From Acidimicrobiales bacterium (GTDB taxonomy: Bacteria; Actinomycetota; Acidimicrobiia; Acidimicrobiales; JANYDT01): 7,999 bases of DNA. A program made the translations under genes and the position numbers. Positions within the stretch are counted from its first letter, which is position 1. Each line of letters begins with the position of its first letter. Where the stretch lies: NCBI GenBank assembly GCA_025358985.1, contig JANYHQ010000444.1:1-7999 (forward strand). Reading direction: 5' to 3'. Under the pieces are notes generated by a model. It did not search any database. It was not told the origin of the DNA and saw only the letters and a program-made list of their open reading frames with translations. Positions 1 to 6,946 of the stretch are shown here, in pieces.

Positions 1-652
1 CTCCTACCAACGGCAGGTTGTTGATGATGGCCTCACTGCGCTTCTTGCCCCGGTGATACATGGGCTTGGTGCGGATGCGGCTCACCGTCTTGGTGAGATT
101 GGACACGGTGGGTGCATATGAGCGGCCGTTGTCGTTGAGCACGATGACTACACGGCTGTTGGAATGACCAAGGTTGTTGAGCGCCTCGTAGGCCATGCCG
201 CCCGTCATGGAACCGTCACCGATGACCGCCACCACATGACGGCGACCGGACTCACCGGACGCCTTCATGGCCTCGGCCACCCCATGGGCGTAGGACAACA
301 CGGTGGAGGCGTGGCTGTTTTCTATCCAGTCGTGCGGGCTCTCCACTCGATTGGGGTAGCCCGACAGACCGCCCGGTTGGCGAAGGTTGGTGAACTGTTC
401 CTTGCGGCCGGTGACGATCTTGTGCACGTAGGCCTGATGGCCGGTATCCCACAGCAAAATGTCACGGGGGGAGTCGAAGACACGGTGAAGGGCGAAGGTG
501 AGCTCCACCACACCCAGGTTGGATCCCAGGTGTCCGCCGGTGGCAGCCACGGCAGTGACGATGAACTCACGGACCTCAGTGGCCAGCGCGTTGAGCTGAC
601 CGGGATCCAATGACCGCAGATCAGTGGGGGAGGAGACGCCATCGAGCAGCAT
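1..652 (-). CDS. dxs: 1-deoxy-D-xylulose-5-phosphate synthase, N-terminal part (cut by left edge)
   Basis: DXS is the cytoplasmic thiamine-diphosphate enzyme that condenses pyruvate and glyceraldehyde 3-phosphate to 1-deoxy-D-xylulose 5-phosphate, the entry step of the MEP isoprenoid pathway. Reading the minus strand from ATG at 652 gives 217 uninterrupted codons. Visible motifs are ATGGHLGSNLG (about residues 37-47), DTGHQAYVH (69-77), the ThDP/Mg-binding GDGSMTGGMAYEALNN (145-160) and NDNGRSYAPT, which is typical of actinobacterial DXS. About two thirds of the usual 620-640 residues lie beyond the left edge. The start fits the family (MLLDGVSSPTDLRSL) but has no good Shine-Dalgarno; an in-frame GTG at 682 would add ten residues. 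Its placement near crt genes suggests it supplies precursor for carotenoids. Identity is secure; the exact start is less so. Confidence 0.96.
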   Translation of the reverse strand, partial: MLLDGVSSPTDLRSLDPGQLNALATEVREFIVTAVAATGGHLGSNLGVVELTFALHRVFDSPRDILLWDTGHQAYVHKIVTGRKEQFTNLRQPGGLSGYPNRVESPHDWIENSHASTVLSYAHGVAEAMKASGESGRRHVVAVIGDGSMTGGMAYEALNNLGHSNSRVVIVLNDNGRSYAPTVSNLTKTVSRIRTKPMYHRGKKRSEAIINNLPLVG

Positions 653-678
653 GAGCTTCAGACAGTACCGCCGCTCCG

Positions 679-706
679 CCCCCACATTGGTACCCGGACG
701 TGGGGG
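679..706 (-). promoter_or_regulatory. Stem-loop in the dxs leader
   Basis: Perfect 7-bp arms CCCCCAC (679-685) and GTGGGGG (700-706) flank a 14-base loop that itself contains the palindrome GGTACC. The stem starts 27 bases upstream of the dxs ATG at 652 and would fold in the dxs mRNA leader. The alternative GTG start at 682 lies inside the 3' arm, so a start there would be occluded by the fold. It could be a translation-control hairpin, an operator or chance; nothing in the sequence decides between these. Confidence 0.3.
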
Positions 707-1019
707 AATGGTGGAGATTCCGGACACATCGCTCGGTCCTAGCGGTCGGGAGGCGTCAGATTTGGCCCCCGGTAAGGAGGCATCGACGGTGTCGAGAGGT
801 CGGCCCGGTCCGTGATATCGATCAGGGTGGAATGGGCCACGGCACGTAGGTAACGTCCACCTCGACTTTTGGCGCGGGCGCGCTGCCTGTGCTCGGGCTC
901 CGCCCCGATCACGTCGGGTATAGAGGGCCGAAGCAGGACGGTCGCCCTGACCGGCGGTGTCGTCCCAGGCTGCGCCTTGCCTGGCGTCCGTGTACGAAGG
1001 CGACGTGAACGCTTCCGGA

Positions 1020-1047
1020 CGGTTTCGTCAAGTGCGTGACGAACCCG
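1020..1047. repeat. Imperfect inverted repeat, possible terminator of the regulator gene
   Basis: Arms GGTTTCGTCA (1021-1030) and TGACGAACCC (1037-1046) pair over ten positions with one mismatch around a 6-base loop, and a C-G pair at 1020/1047 extends the stem. It lies about 140 bases past the regulator stop at 1186 and about 370 bases upstream of dxs. No T-run follows on either strand, so it is not a classical intrinsic terminator. High-GC actinobacteria often use terminators without U-tracts, so that role remains possible. Confidence 0.3.
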
Positions 1048-1185
1048 GTCGCGTGAGCAGGACCCCGGTCGACAATCTGCAACGCAATTGCCGCAGCAAA
1101 GCTCGGCGCCCACTCCGAACGCCGACCCCGGCCGTCCGGCACGGATCGTGGCGCGGTGACCTGCCTTTCGAGAGCGACAGGGACG

Positions 1186-4153
1186 TCATGCGTTGTGATG
1201 TTTGATTCGCGTTTGGACGAAGTGAACGAGTTCGCTCTCCGACAACTGCGCTCCGGCCGTGACCGCCTCCTCGAATCCGTCATCGCCCAGCGCATGACGT
1301 AGTTCGTCGACTGCCGAACTTGCATCGCGGGCAACGCTCGGTTCTGACGGCAGCGCCAGCAGGGCGCCCGATGCGTTCAGCGAGCCGTGCAGCAACGCCG
1401 CCGCCCGGTAATCGCCGATGCGGGTGAGCAGCCCGAGCACCCGGCGCAGACTGAGCCGAAGGTTGGTCCAGTCACCGCCGCCGCTCCAGGTGTCGATCAC
1501 AACCCCTGAACCGTTCAACGCTGTTCGCACGTCGCCGTTGCGAGCCTCGAGCCACCACACCTCCGTGTCGGCGAATGCTTCGATCCACCGGTTGCCGGCT
1601 GGGCCGGCCAGACACGCGGCCTCTCTGAGTAGGCGAAGACTTCCGGCGGGATCGGACCCCTCGAGCGCCAGCCCGAGGGCATAGGCCGCCTGGGCCCGAG
1701 CCGTTGGGGACCCGCACACGCGGGCTACTGCGCTCGCCTCGCCAGCAAGAATGGCGCCCTGCACCGTCCGCCCGACGCTCGTCTCTGCCACGGAGCGCAT
1801 GTACAGGGCGTGGGCCAGGCGGGACACAGACCCCGTGCGGGCGGACGCCAACATCCGGTCGCCCCACCGAAGCGCCTCCTCGGCCTCTCCGAGGTAGAAG
1901 TACGAGTTCAGCAGGGTACGCTCCGCAAGGCCGCTCGTGTCCATCCCGTTGGCTTCGGCGGCGGCAATCGCCTGGCGGGCGACGTCGATGCTCTCCGGAA
2001 GGTTCCCACGTACGAAATGTCCGTAGCCCACGATCGCCAAAACCGTGGGAAACTTCGGGTGCTGCGTGGCGCCCGGCATGGCCGCCGCCGTGTTGGCCCA
2101 TGAGAGCAACTCGTAGCGGATCCTCCGGAACGCGAACTCGCGCAGGGCCACGGTCATCCTCACGGCGGCGTCGACGTTCCCGGAACGCACGGCCCGTCCG
2201 AACGCGAGTCGCAGATCGTCGAAGTCCCAGTCCACCTGGTGCGACCAACGCCCCTCGTGCTGGCCGGTGATGCCGATGCTCGACTGCTCGGCCAGGTTTA
2301 CGAACCACCGGAGGTGTGCCTCCGACACTTCCTCCAGCGCTCCTTGCTCGGCAGTCTTCTCGCGCCCGAACTCACGCAGCGTCTCCAGCAGTACATAGCG
2401 AGACCCTTGCCGACTCACGACCTGCACCATGGACTTGTCCACCAGGGACGCGATCACGCCGACGACATCGAGTGTCCGGTCGTTGCTCGACGGCTGTTCA
2501 TGGCCGATGCCGGAGCAGAGCGATTCGACCGCATTGAGGTCAAACGTGCCGGCGAATCCGGACAGGCGCGAGTACACGGCCTGCTCGACCGGGTTCAGCA
2601 ATTCGTATGACCATGCGACGGTGTCGCGCAACGTGCGGTGGCGGGGGTCCGAGGACCGCATGCTCGTTCCGAGCACGGTCGCGGGCTGCTGCACGCGCTG
2701 GACGATCGTCTCCAGAGACAAGGACCGGAACTGCGCCGCCACGAGCTCGAGCGCACGAGGAAGGCCGTCGAGCCGACGGCAGATCTCGGCAATCACACCG
2801 GCGTTGTCGTCGGTGATCCTGAAGCCGGGAACCGCTGCAGCGACCCCGCTCGAGGAGTAGTTCGACCGCGGGACAAGAAGCAATTGCGTCGGCGTTGGCC
2901 TCGGCCGACGACGCCACCGGCAGAGTGGCCAGCGGCAGGACGATCTCGCCCGGTAATCCGAGGGGCTCGCGTGACGTGGCGAGCACGTGCACCCGCGGGC
3001 AGAGCACCCGGATCCGGTCGACGAACGGCACCAGGCTGTCGAGAACATGCTCGCAGTTGTCGAAGACCACGAGCTGATGACGCTCGGCGAGGAATCTGAT
3101 GAGGGTCTCTTCCATTTTCAGTTGCTGATGCGGCTGAACGTCCAAGGCAGTGGCGACGGCATCGGCGAGTGAGTCCACGCGGTTCATAGCTGCGAGCTCG
3201 ACGAACGTGGCGCCATTCGCAAAGCCGTCGACGGTGGCTGCAAGGTGTCGGGCGAGCCTGGTCTTGCCCACCCCTCCAGGCCCCAACAGCGTCACCAGCG
3301 GTGCCGATCGAATCGCCTCGTCAACTCGGGCGACGTCGTCGGCGCGGCCGACGAGACGAGTCGGCCCATCGATTACCGGGCGACCGTGCCGCAGAGGTGC
3401 ACTGACCGCGGTGTCGCCGAGCAGTGCCGGGTCATCACCAAGTACTTGCGATTCGATTGCCGTCAACGCCGCTGTCGGGTTCATGCCGGTCTCGTCACGG
3501 CTCAGGCGTCGGAAGTCGCTGGCCCGCCGCAGAGCATCGGCGGGACGTCCATCACGGAACAGTGCGACCATCAGCTGGCGGACGAAACGTTCTCGTAAGG
3601 CATTCGCAGCTACCACACCTTCGAGGTCACCGACCAACGATGTGTCACCGCCGGTCCGGAGCCGGCTCTCGAAGTACGACTCCAACACGGTCATCCGCAA
3701 CTCGTCCAACCGGACCGCCTCCGGGCGGATCCACTCGGCATCGTGGAGATCGCCGAAGGCCGGACCGCGCCAGGACGCCAGCGCCCGTTCATACTGCCCC
3801 ACGGCCTCGACGGAGGTGTGGGCATGAGCGGCCGACTGCGCCGAACGAACGAAGTGATCGACGTCGAGTGCGCCGTCGGGCAGATCGAGTCGATACCCAC
3901 CATCCGCGGCGACCACACCCGCAGTGGGCCCGACCAGGCGTCGGAGTCTCGAGAGGTGACTCTGCAGGGTGGCGCTCGCCGAAGAAAGCTGGTCCTCGCC
4001 CCAGAGCGCATCGCACAGGCGATCCACCGACACCACCGATCCCCTCTGTGCAGCAAGGAGTGCCAACAGCAGACGGAGCTTGGGGCTGAGCGGTACCGGG
4101 TTCTCGCCCTCGCCGATCATGATTGGCCCGAGGATCCTCACGCTGATCGGCAT
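1186..4153 (-). pseudogene. SARP/AfsR-type regulator (winged helix-BTAD-NB-ARC-TPR), frameshifted
   Basis: This is a large signal-integrating transcription activator of the AfsR/SARP class, read from ATG 4153 (MPISVRILGP; an adjacent in-frame GTG at 4156 is the alternative). Domains in order: OmpR-like winged helix (about 1-95), BTAD (about 97-245), then NB-ARC ATPase with Walker A GPGGVGKT (291-298), Walker B LVVFDNCEHV (361-370), VLATSREPLGLPGE (390-403) and the GLP-type motif GLPRALEL (463-470). The HRTLRDTVAWSYELL segment (505-519) follows, and helical TPR-like repeats run to the end; there is no C-terminal LuxR HTH. After R436 the frame changes at a G4 run (2844-2847). Skipping one base restores PAVELLLER-VAAAVPGF and gives about 988 residues, normal for the family. 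Read as is, the product stops at 2540 after 537 residues, the last 101 nonsense, but keeps the DNA-binding and BTAD parts. It may be a sequencing error, a true mutation or, less likely, programmed frameshifting. It diverges from the methyltransferase gene, its likely target. Confidence 0.88.
2844..2847 (-). other. Frameshift site (G4 run on the coding strand) in the SARP-type regulator
   Basis: The coding strand reads CTC GAG CGG then one surplus G then GTC GCT GCA. Upstream of this point, frame 1 matches the NB-ARC family (PAVELLLER). Downstream, only the +1 frame does (VAAAVPGFRITDDN, then EICRRLDGLP). Dropping one G keeps the spacing expected between the AV pair and the following PGF in related proteins, so the lesion is placed to within a few bases. 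A four-base homopolymer is a common site of both read error and replication slippage. Confidence 0.85.
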
Positions 4154-4161
4154 CACGTGAT
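4152..4161. promoter_or_regulatory. 10-bp perfect palindrome ATCACGTGAT over the regulator start codon
   Basis: ATCACGTGAT reads the same on both strands, has a CACGTG core and overlaps the regulator's ATG (4153-4151). A dimeric repressor bound here would block the regulator gene. It could equally be a chance palindrome, partly fixed by coding constraint. It lies outside the direct repeats at 4183-4202, so it would be a separate control site. Confidence 0.25.
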
Positions 4162-4182
4162 CTTCGCCCACCCGCTCGCATA

Positions 4183-4202
4183 GCGCTGCAATCGCGCTGC
4201 AA
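4183..4202. promoter_or_regulatory. Direct repeat GCGCTGCAA x2 at 11-bp period, candidate SARP operator
   Basis: GCGCTGCAA occurs at 4183-4191 and again at 4194-4202, exactly 11 bp apart, so both copies face the same side of the helix. A weaker third copy sharing CGCT lies one period to the left (4173-4176). SARP regulators are known to bind short direct repeats at 11-bp (or 22-bp) periodicity next to the -35 region of their targets. The site lies in the 105-bp divergent gap between the SARP-type regulator and the methyltransferase gene, where such an operator is expected. I cannot see a convincing -10 box on either side. Confidence 0.45.
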
Positions 4203-4258
4203 GCGGCGTCACCGCGCCCTTTGCGGATCCGGCAAGCGGGTCGGGCGACGATGACCCC

Positions 4259-5095
4259 ATGAACATCACCACCGATTCCACTGTGAACCCCAACCAAGCC
4301 CTCTGGGAGAAGGGCGACTTCACCCGCCTCGCCGCAACGATGCGCCGCAGCGGTGAAGAACTTGTCGCCGGCCTCGGCGTGACCGACAGCATGCACGTGC
4401 TCGACGTCGGATGCGGCGACGGCACCACCGCCGTGCCCTCGGCCCAGTGCGGCGCTGCCGTGCTCGGCGTCGACATCGCCCGCAACCTCGTTGCGGCTGG
4501 CAACGCCCGGGCGGCGAAGCTCGGACTGGCCAACCTCACGTTCGTGCACGGCGATGCCTCCAACCTGTCCGCAATCGTCGACGGTCGGTTCGATCTCGTC
4601 GTCAGCATCTTCGGGGCGATGTTCGCCCCCAGACCATTCGAGGTGGCCAAAGAACTCGTCCGAGTCACCAAGCCTGGAGGCCGAATCGTCATGGGCAACT
4701 GGATCCCCGGCGACGCGACCCTCGTGGCCCAGATCCTCAGGATCAGCGCGGCGTACTCGCCGGCTCCGCCGGAGGGATTCGTCAGCCCGGTCACCTGGGG
4801 TGTGGCGGCCAACGTCACGGAGCGTTTCCGCGCTGCAAACGTTCCAGGCTCGTCCATCACGTGTGAGCCGCGGACCTACACCTTCGAGCATGCCGGTGAT
4901 CCGGCGGACTTCCTGAGCGTGTTCCGTGACTTCTATGGGCCCACGATGAACGCCTACGCCGCTGCGTCGGCGAACGGTCGAGAAGCCGAACTGCACGCCG
5001 AACTCAGCGCACTGTTCACCGCTCAGAACACCAGCCGCCAAGACGGGACGACAAAGATTCCGGCCACGTACCTTCACGTCATCGTGAAGGTCTGA
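4259..5095 (+). CDS. Class I SAM-dependent methyltransferase (UbiE-like fold), substrate unknown
   Basis: This is a 278-residue soluble protein of the Rossmann-type methyltransferase family. Motif I VLDVGCGDG (47-55) forms the SAM-binding loop, the acid residue D72 in LGVDIA would bind the ribose hydroxyls, HGDA (97-100) is the adenine-contact region, and RFDLVVSIFGAMF (110-122) and KPGGRIVMGNW follow as motif IV and post-I elements. The C-terminal third is less typical and probably holds the substrate site. The start has only a weak Shine-Dalgarno; a three-codon upstream frame (ATG 4251, MTP) overlaps it as ATGA. The gene is divergent from the SARP-type regulator across a repeat-bearing gap, so it is its likely target. 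Leucine codon choice (13 CTC of 20, no TTG/TTA) differs from the neighbouring crt genes. Modification of a carotenoid or quinone is possible but nothing here shows it. Confidence 0.9.
   Translation: MNITTDSTVNPNQALWEKGDFTRLAATMRRSGEELVAGLGVTDSMHVLDVGCGDGTTAVPSAQCGAAVLGVDIARNLVAAGNARAAKLGLANLTFVHGDASNLSAIVDGRFDLVVSIFGAMFAPRPFEVAKELVRVTKPGGRIVMGNWIPGDATLVAQILRISAAYSPAPPEGFVSPVTWGVAANVTERFRAANVPGSSITCEPRTYTFEHAGDPADFLSVFRDFYGPTMNAYAAASANGREAELHAELSALFTAQNTSRQDGTTKIPATYLHVIVKV
5070..5091 (+). terminator. Hairpin at the 3' end of the methyltransferase gene
   Basis: Perfect 9-bp arms ACCTTCACG (5070-5078) and CGTGAAGGT (5083-5091) enclose a TCAT loop. The stem ends one base before the methyltransferase stop codon (5093-5095), inside the last codons. 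No T-run follows, only TCTGAGGATTT. It may terminate or protect the 3' end of the message ahead of the cyclase gene about 120 bp on, or it may be a fortuitous coding palindrome. Confidence 0.35.
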
Positions 5096-5211
5096 GGATT
5101 TGCCGACGGCCGCAGGGTAAAACCGGAACATCACCGCCGGGGCTGGGCGAGCAGTGAAGCGAAACAGTCGAGCGCAGTTCCGCGGGCGCGGCCGGTATCG
5201 TGGGGGTCCAC

Positions 5212-6108
5212 ATGGGCCCCCGTTTTCAGTACTTGGCCCTGTTGGCGCTGTGCCTGGGTGGCACCGCGTTCTTGGAAGTTCGCTTCGATGCACGGGTCTG
5301 GCGCCGACCGCTGCTGGTTATCCGGGCTCTGGCCCTTCCCTGGCTGGTGTTCAACCTGGCCAACGAAGTGGCGGTGTTTCGCGGACTGTGGTTCTACAGC
5401 GCCACGTACACCACCAGATGGACGGTTCCACGGCGCTATCCGGTGGAGGAAATGTGCTTCTTCGTGGCCATTCCCATCTGTGCCCTGCTCACCTTCGAGG
5501 CGGCCTCGGCGGTATACGCCGGTCGTGTAGTGCCGCCGTGGGCCCGGAACCGCTCCCGAACCGACGTCACCGAACCCGTCGTGACCTCGCCTGTGCTTCT
5601 GCGTCGGCGGTGGTCAGCGGCCGTAGTGGCTAGCACCACCTTGACGCTGGCGACACTGCTGCTGCTGGTAGCGGTGATCCAAGACGCCAGGACGGATCCG
5701 GTGGTGCGGGCCGGTTTGCGCCATGACTACGGATTACTGGTGAACCGCTTCGACTACAACCTGCCCGAGTACCCCATCCTTGTGGTGTTCCTGGCCGCCT
5801 TTGTTCTGGCAGTGGAGTTCGGCTGGTGGCGTACCGGTATCTTTCGTATGCGGGCGTACTGGTCCACCATGGCCATCTGTTTGCTGTTCATGATTCCGGT
5901 CAATGGATGGCTCACGAAACTCAGTGCCCCCGTGGTGCTGTACGCCCAAGACGAATTCAGTGGGTGGCGGCCCGTCTGGGATATCCCCTTGGAGGACTTC
6001 GGCTTTGGTATTGCGCTGCTCACGCTGGTGCTGATGAGTTGGGTGCGGGTGACGCAACGGAGGGAACGCAGCGTCAAGCGCCGAACCGAGCTGGCTTCAG
6101 CAGTTTGA
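5212..6108 (+). CDS. crtYcd: Lycopene cyclase, fused CrtYc/CrtYd-type integral membrane protein
   Basis: This is a 298-residue membrane protein predicted to cyclise the psi-ends of lycopene. It contains two copies of the heterodimeric-cyclase module. Each has hydrophobic helices, then a W/Y-rich stretch, then an acidic motif: PVEE at 77-80 in the first half and PLED at 259-262 in the second. About seven membrane helices are visible (roughly 3-22, 33-54, 80-102, 136-156, 188-204, 218-234 and 262-283), with a charged loop at about 105-134. Many actinobacteria encode the halves as two genes, whereas fused forms are known in Bacteroidetes, haloarchaea and the fungal bifunctional enzyme. I chose ATG 5212 because GGGGG lies five bases upstream; GTG 5200 is in frame and would add four residues. 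Its end overlaps the convergent crtB by 35 bp. Whether it makes beta-, gamma- or other end groups cannot be told. Confidence 0.85.
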   Translation: MGPRFQYLALLALCLGGTAFLEVRFDARVWRRPLLVIRALALPWLVFNLANEVAVFRGLWFYSATYTTRWTVPRRYPVEEMCFFVAIPICALLTFEAASAVYAGRVVPPWARNRSRTDVTEPVVTSPVLLRRRWSAAVVASTTLTLATLLLLVAVIQDARTDPVVRAGLRHDYGLLVNRFDYNLPEYPILVVFLAAFVLAVEFGWWRTGIFRMRAYWSTMAICLLFMIPVNGWLTKLSAPVVLYAQDEFSGWRPVWDIPLEDFGFGIALLTLVLMSWVRVTQRRERSVKRRTELASAV

Positions 6109-6946
6109 ATCCCATCGCCAGTTTGCGGGCCGAACTCACTCGCACCCGCTCCGTGAACACGTCGTAATCAGCCTCCTCGATCTTGATGAGGATGCCCGAA
6201 TACAGGTCTCGGGCGGCGCGTATACAACGAGCCGATGTCGGCGGCAGCATTGCCAACCCCAGGTCGGCGGATCGATACAACTCGTGGGAGCGCTCGATCT
6301 CGAAGCGCATCAGCGCTTTCCATTCAGGCGTGACCCGCCGCAGCCATGGATCGGCGCCGTAACGCTCAAGATCCTCCTGGGGGATGTACACCCGGCCACG
6401 GTCCAGGTCTTCGTCCACATCACGCAAGAAGTTGGTGAGTTGGAATGCGTCCCCCAAATCGCGCGCATGGGCGGTGGCCCGTAGATCGGTGGGCTCCAAG
6501 ATGGGCAACATCATTTCGCCAATGACTGCGGCCGAACCGTCCATGTACCCCTGCAGATCCACATACGTGGGGTAGGTGGCCACGGTGAGATCCATGGTCA
6601 TCGACGCCAGGAAGCGACGTACACAGTCCGGGTCTATGTCGAAGGCCCGCACCGTATGTACCACTGCCTTCAATATCGGATGCTCGGATTTGCGCGCCGC
6701 ATGGTCGGCGAAGAATTGATCCCCGAACTCGGCGAGGGCACTGGCGCGCTGTGACGTGGTGGCCGACGATCCCAGGTCATCCACGATGTCGTCGGCATAT
6801 CGGCACAACCCGTAGAGAGCGTGGACGTGTGGACGTTTCATGGGCGACAACAGGTGCGTGGACCAGTAATACGTGGAGCCGTAGCGCCGGTTGAGTTGGC
6901 GGCAGTTTTCGTAGGATTCGTCGAGGGTGACCGTGGTGAGCGCCAT
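6074..6946 (-). CDS. crtB: Phytoene synthase
   Basis: Phytoene synthase joins two geranylgeranyl diphosphates head-to-head to make 15-cis-phytoene, the first committed carotenoid step; the enzyme is soluble or peripherally membrane-bound. The 290-residue length is usual for bacterial CrtB. The first aspartate-rich motif is YADDIVDD (50-57). The second is QLTNFLRDVDED (169-180), followed by the RGRVYIP signature (183-189); these bind the Mg-diphosphates. The ATG directly follows the crtI stop codon (TGAATG, no gap) and lacks a clear Shine-Dalgarno, so translation is probably coupled to crtI. A squalene/dehydrosqualene synthase-like relative is the alternative, but pairing with crtI and a lycopene cyclase argues for CrtB. 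The 3' end overlaps the cyclase gene on the other strand. Confidence 0.95.
   Translation of the reverse strand: MALTTVTLDESYENCRQLNRRYGSTYYWSTHLLSPMKRPHVHALYGLCRYADDIVDDLGSSATTSQRASALAEFGDQFFADHAARKSEHPILKAVVHTVRAFDIDPDCVRRFLASMTMDLTVATYPTYVDLQGYMDGSAAVIGEMMLPILEPTDLRATAHARDLGDAFQLTNFLRDVDEDLDRGRVYIPQEDLERYGADPWLRRVTPEWKALMRFEIERSHELYRSADLGLAMLPPTSARCIRAARDLYSGILIKIEEADYDVFTERVRVSSARKLAMGFKLLKPARFGA

Larger units (their letters stand above)
653..1185. other. 533-base intergenic stretch, no convincing gene
   Basis: This lies between the stop of the SARP-type regulator and the start of dxs, both on the minus strand. Several short open frames cross it on both strands. None has a recognisable domain, a supported start together with a sensible composition, or similarity to anything I know. 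It holds two inverted repeats, listed separately (679-706 and 1020-1047). A TATACC hexamer on the minus strand at 922-917 could be a -10 box, but no good -35 lies at the right distance. The dxs promoter is probably somewhere in this interval, and a decayed gene remnant cannot be excluded. Confidence 0.6.

Noticed and set aside
164..613. 149-codon plus-strand frame opposite dxs
   Set aside because: It is antisense to a strongly conserved DXS frame and shows no domain of its own.
774..815. Perfect AAGGAGG followed by a GTG and eight codons (MSRGRPGP) on the plus strand
   Set aside because: The Shine-Dalgarno match is striking, but the peptide is tiny, leads into no gene on that strand and has no visible regulatory target.
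739..1113. 124-codon minus-strand frame in the dxs-regulator gap
   Set aside because: No recognisable motif, a cysteine/arginine-rich start and no Shine-Dalgarno; treated as non-coding.
909..1334. 141-codon minus-strand frame crossing the regulator's 3' end and the gap
   Set aside because: It overlaps the regulator C-terminus in another frame, is arginine/serine-rich as out-of-frame GC-rich DNA usually is, and resembles no known protein.
5196..5201. TATCGT as a possible -10 box for the lycopene cyclase gene
   Set aside because: It lies only about 10-15 bases before the start codon and no -35-like hexamer is found at 16-19 bp spacing.
2540..5293. A 917-codon open frame on the minus strand running from the cyclase gene through the methyltransferase into the regulator
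   Set aside because: Only the part from 4153 leftwards to about 2846 matches a protein family. The part right of 4153 is antisense to the clearly coding methyltransferase and the part left of 2844 is the wrong frame; such long shadows are common in high-GC DNA.
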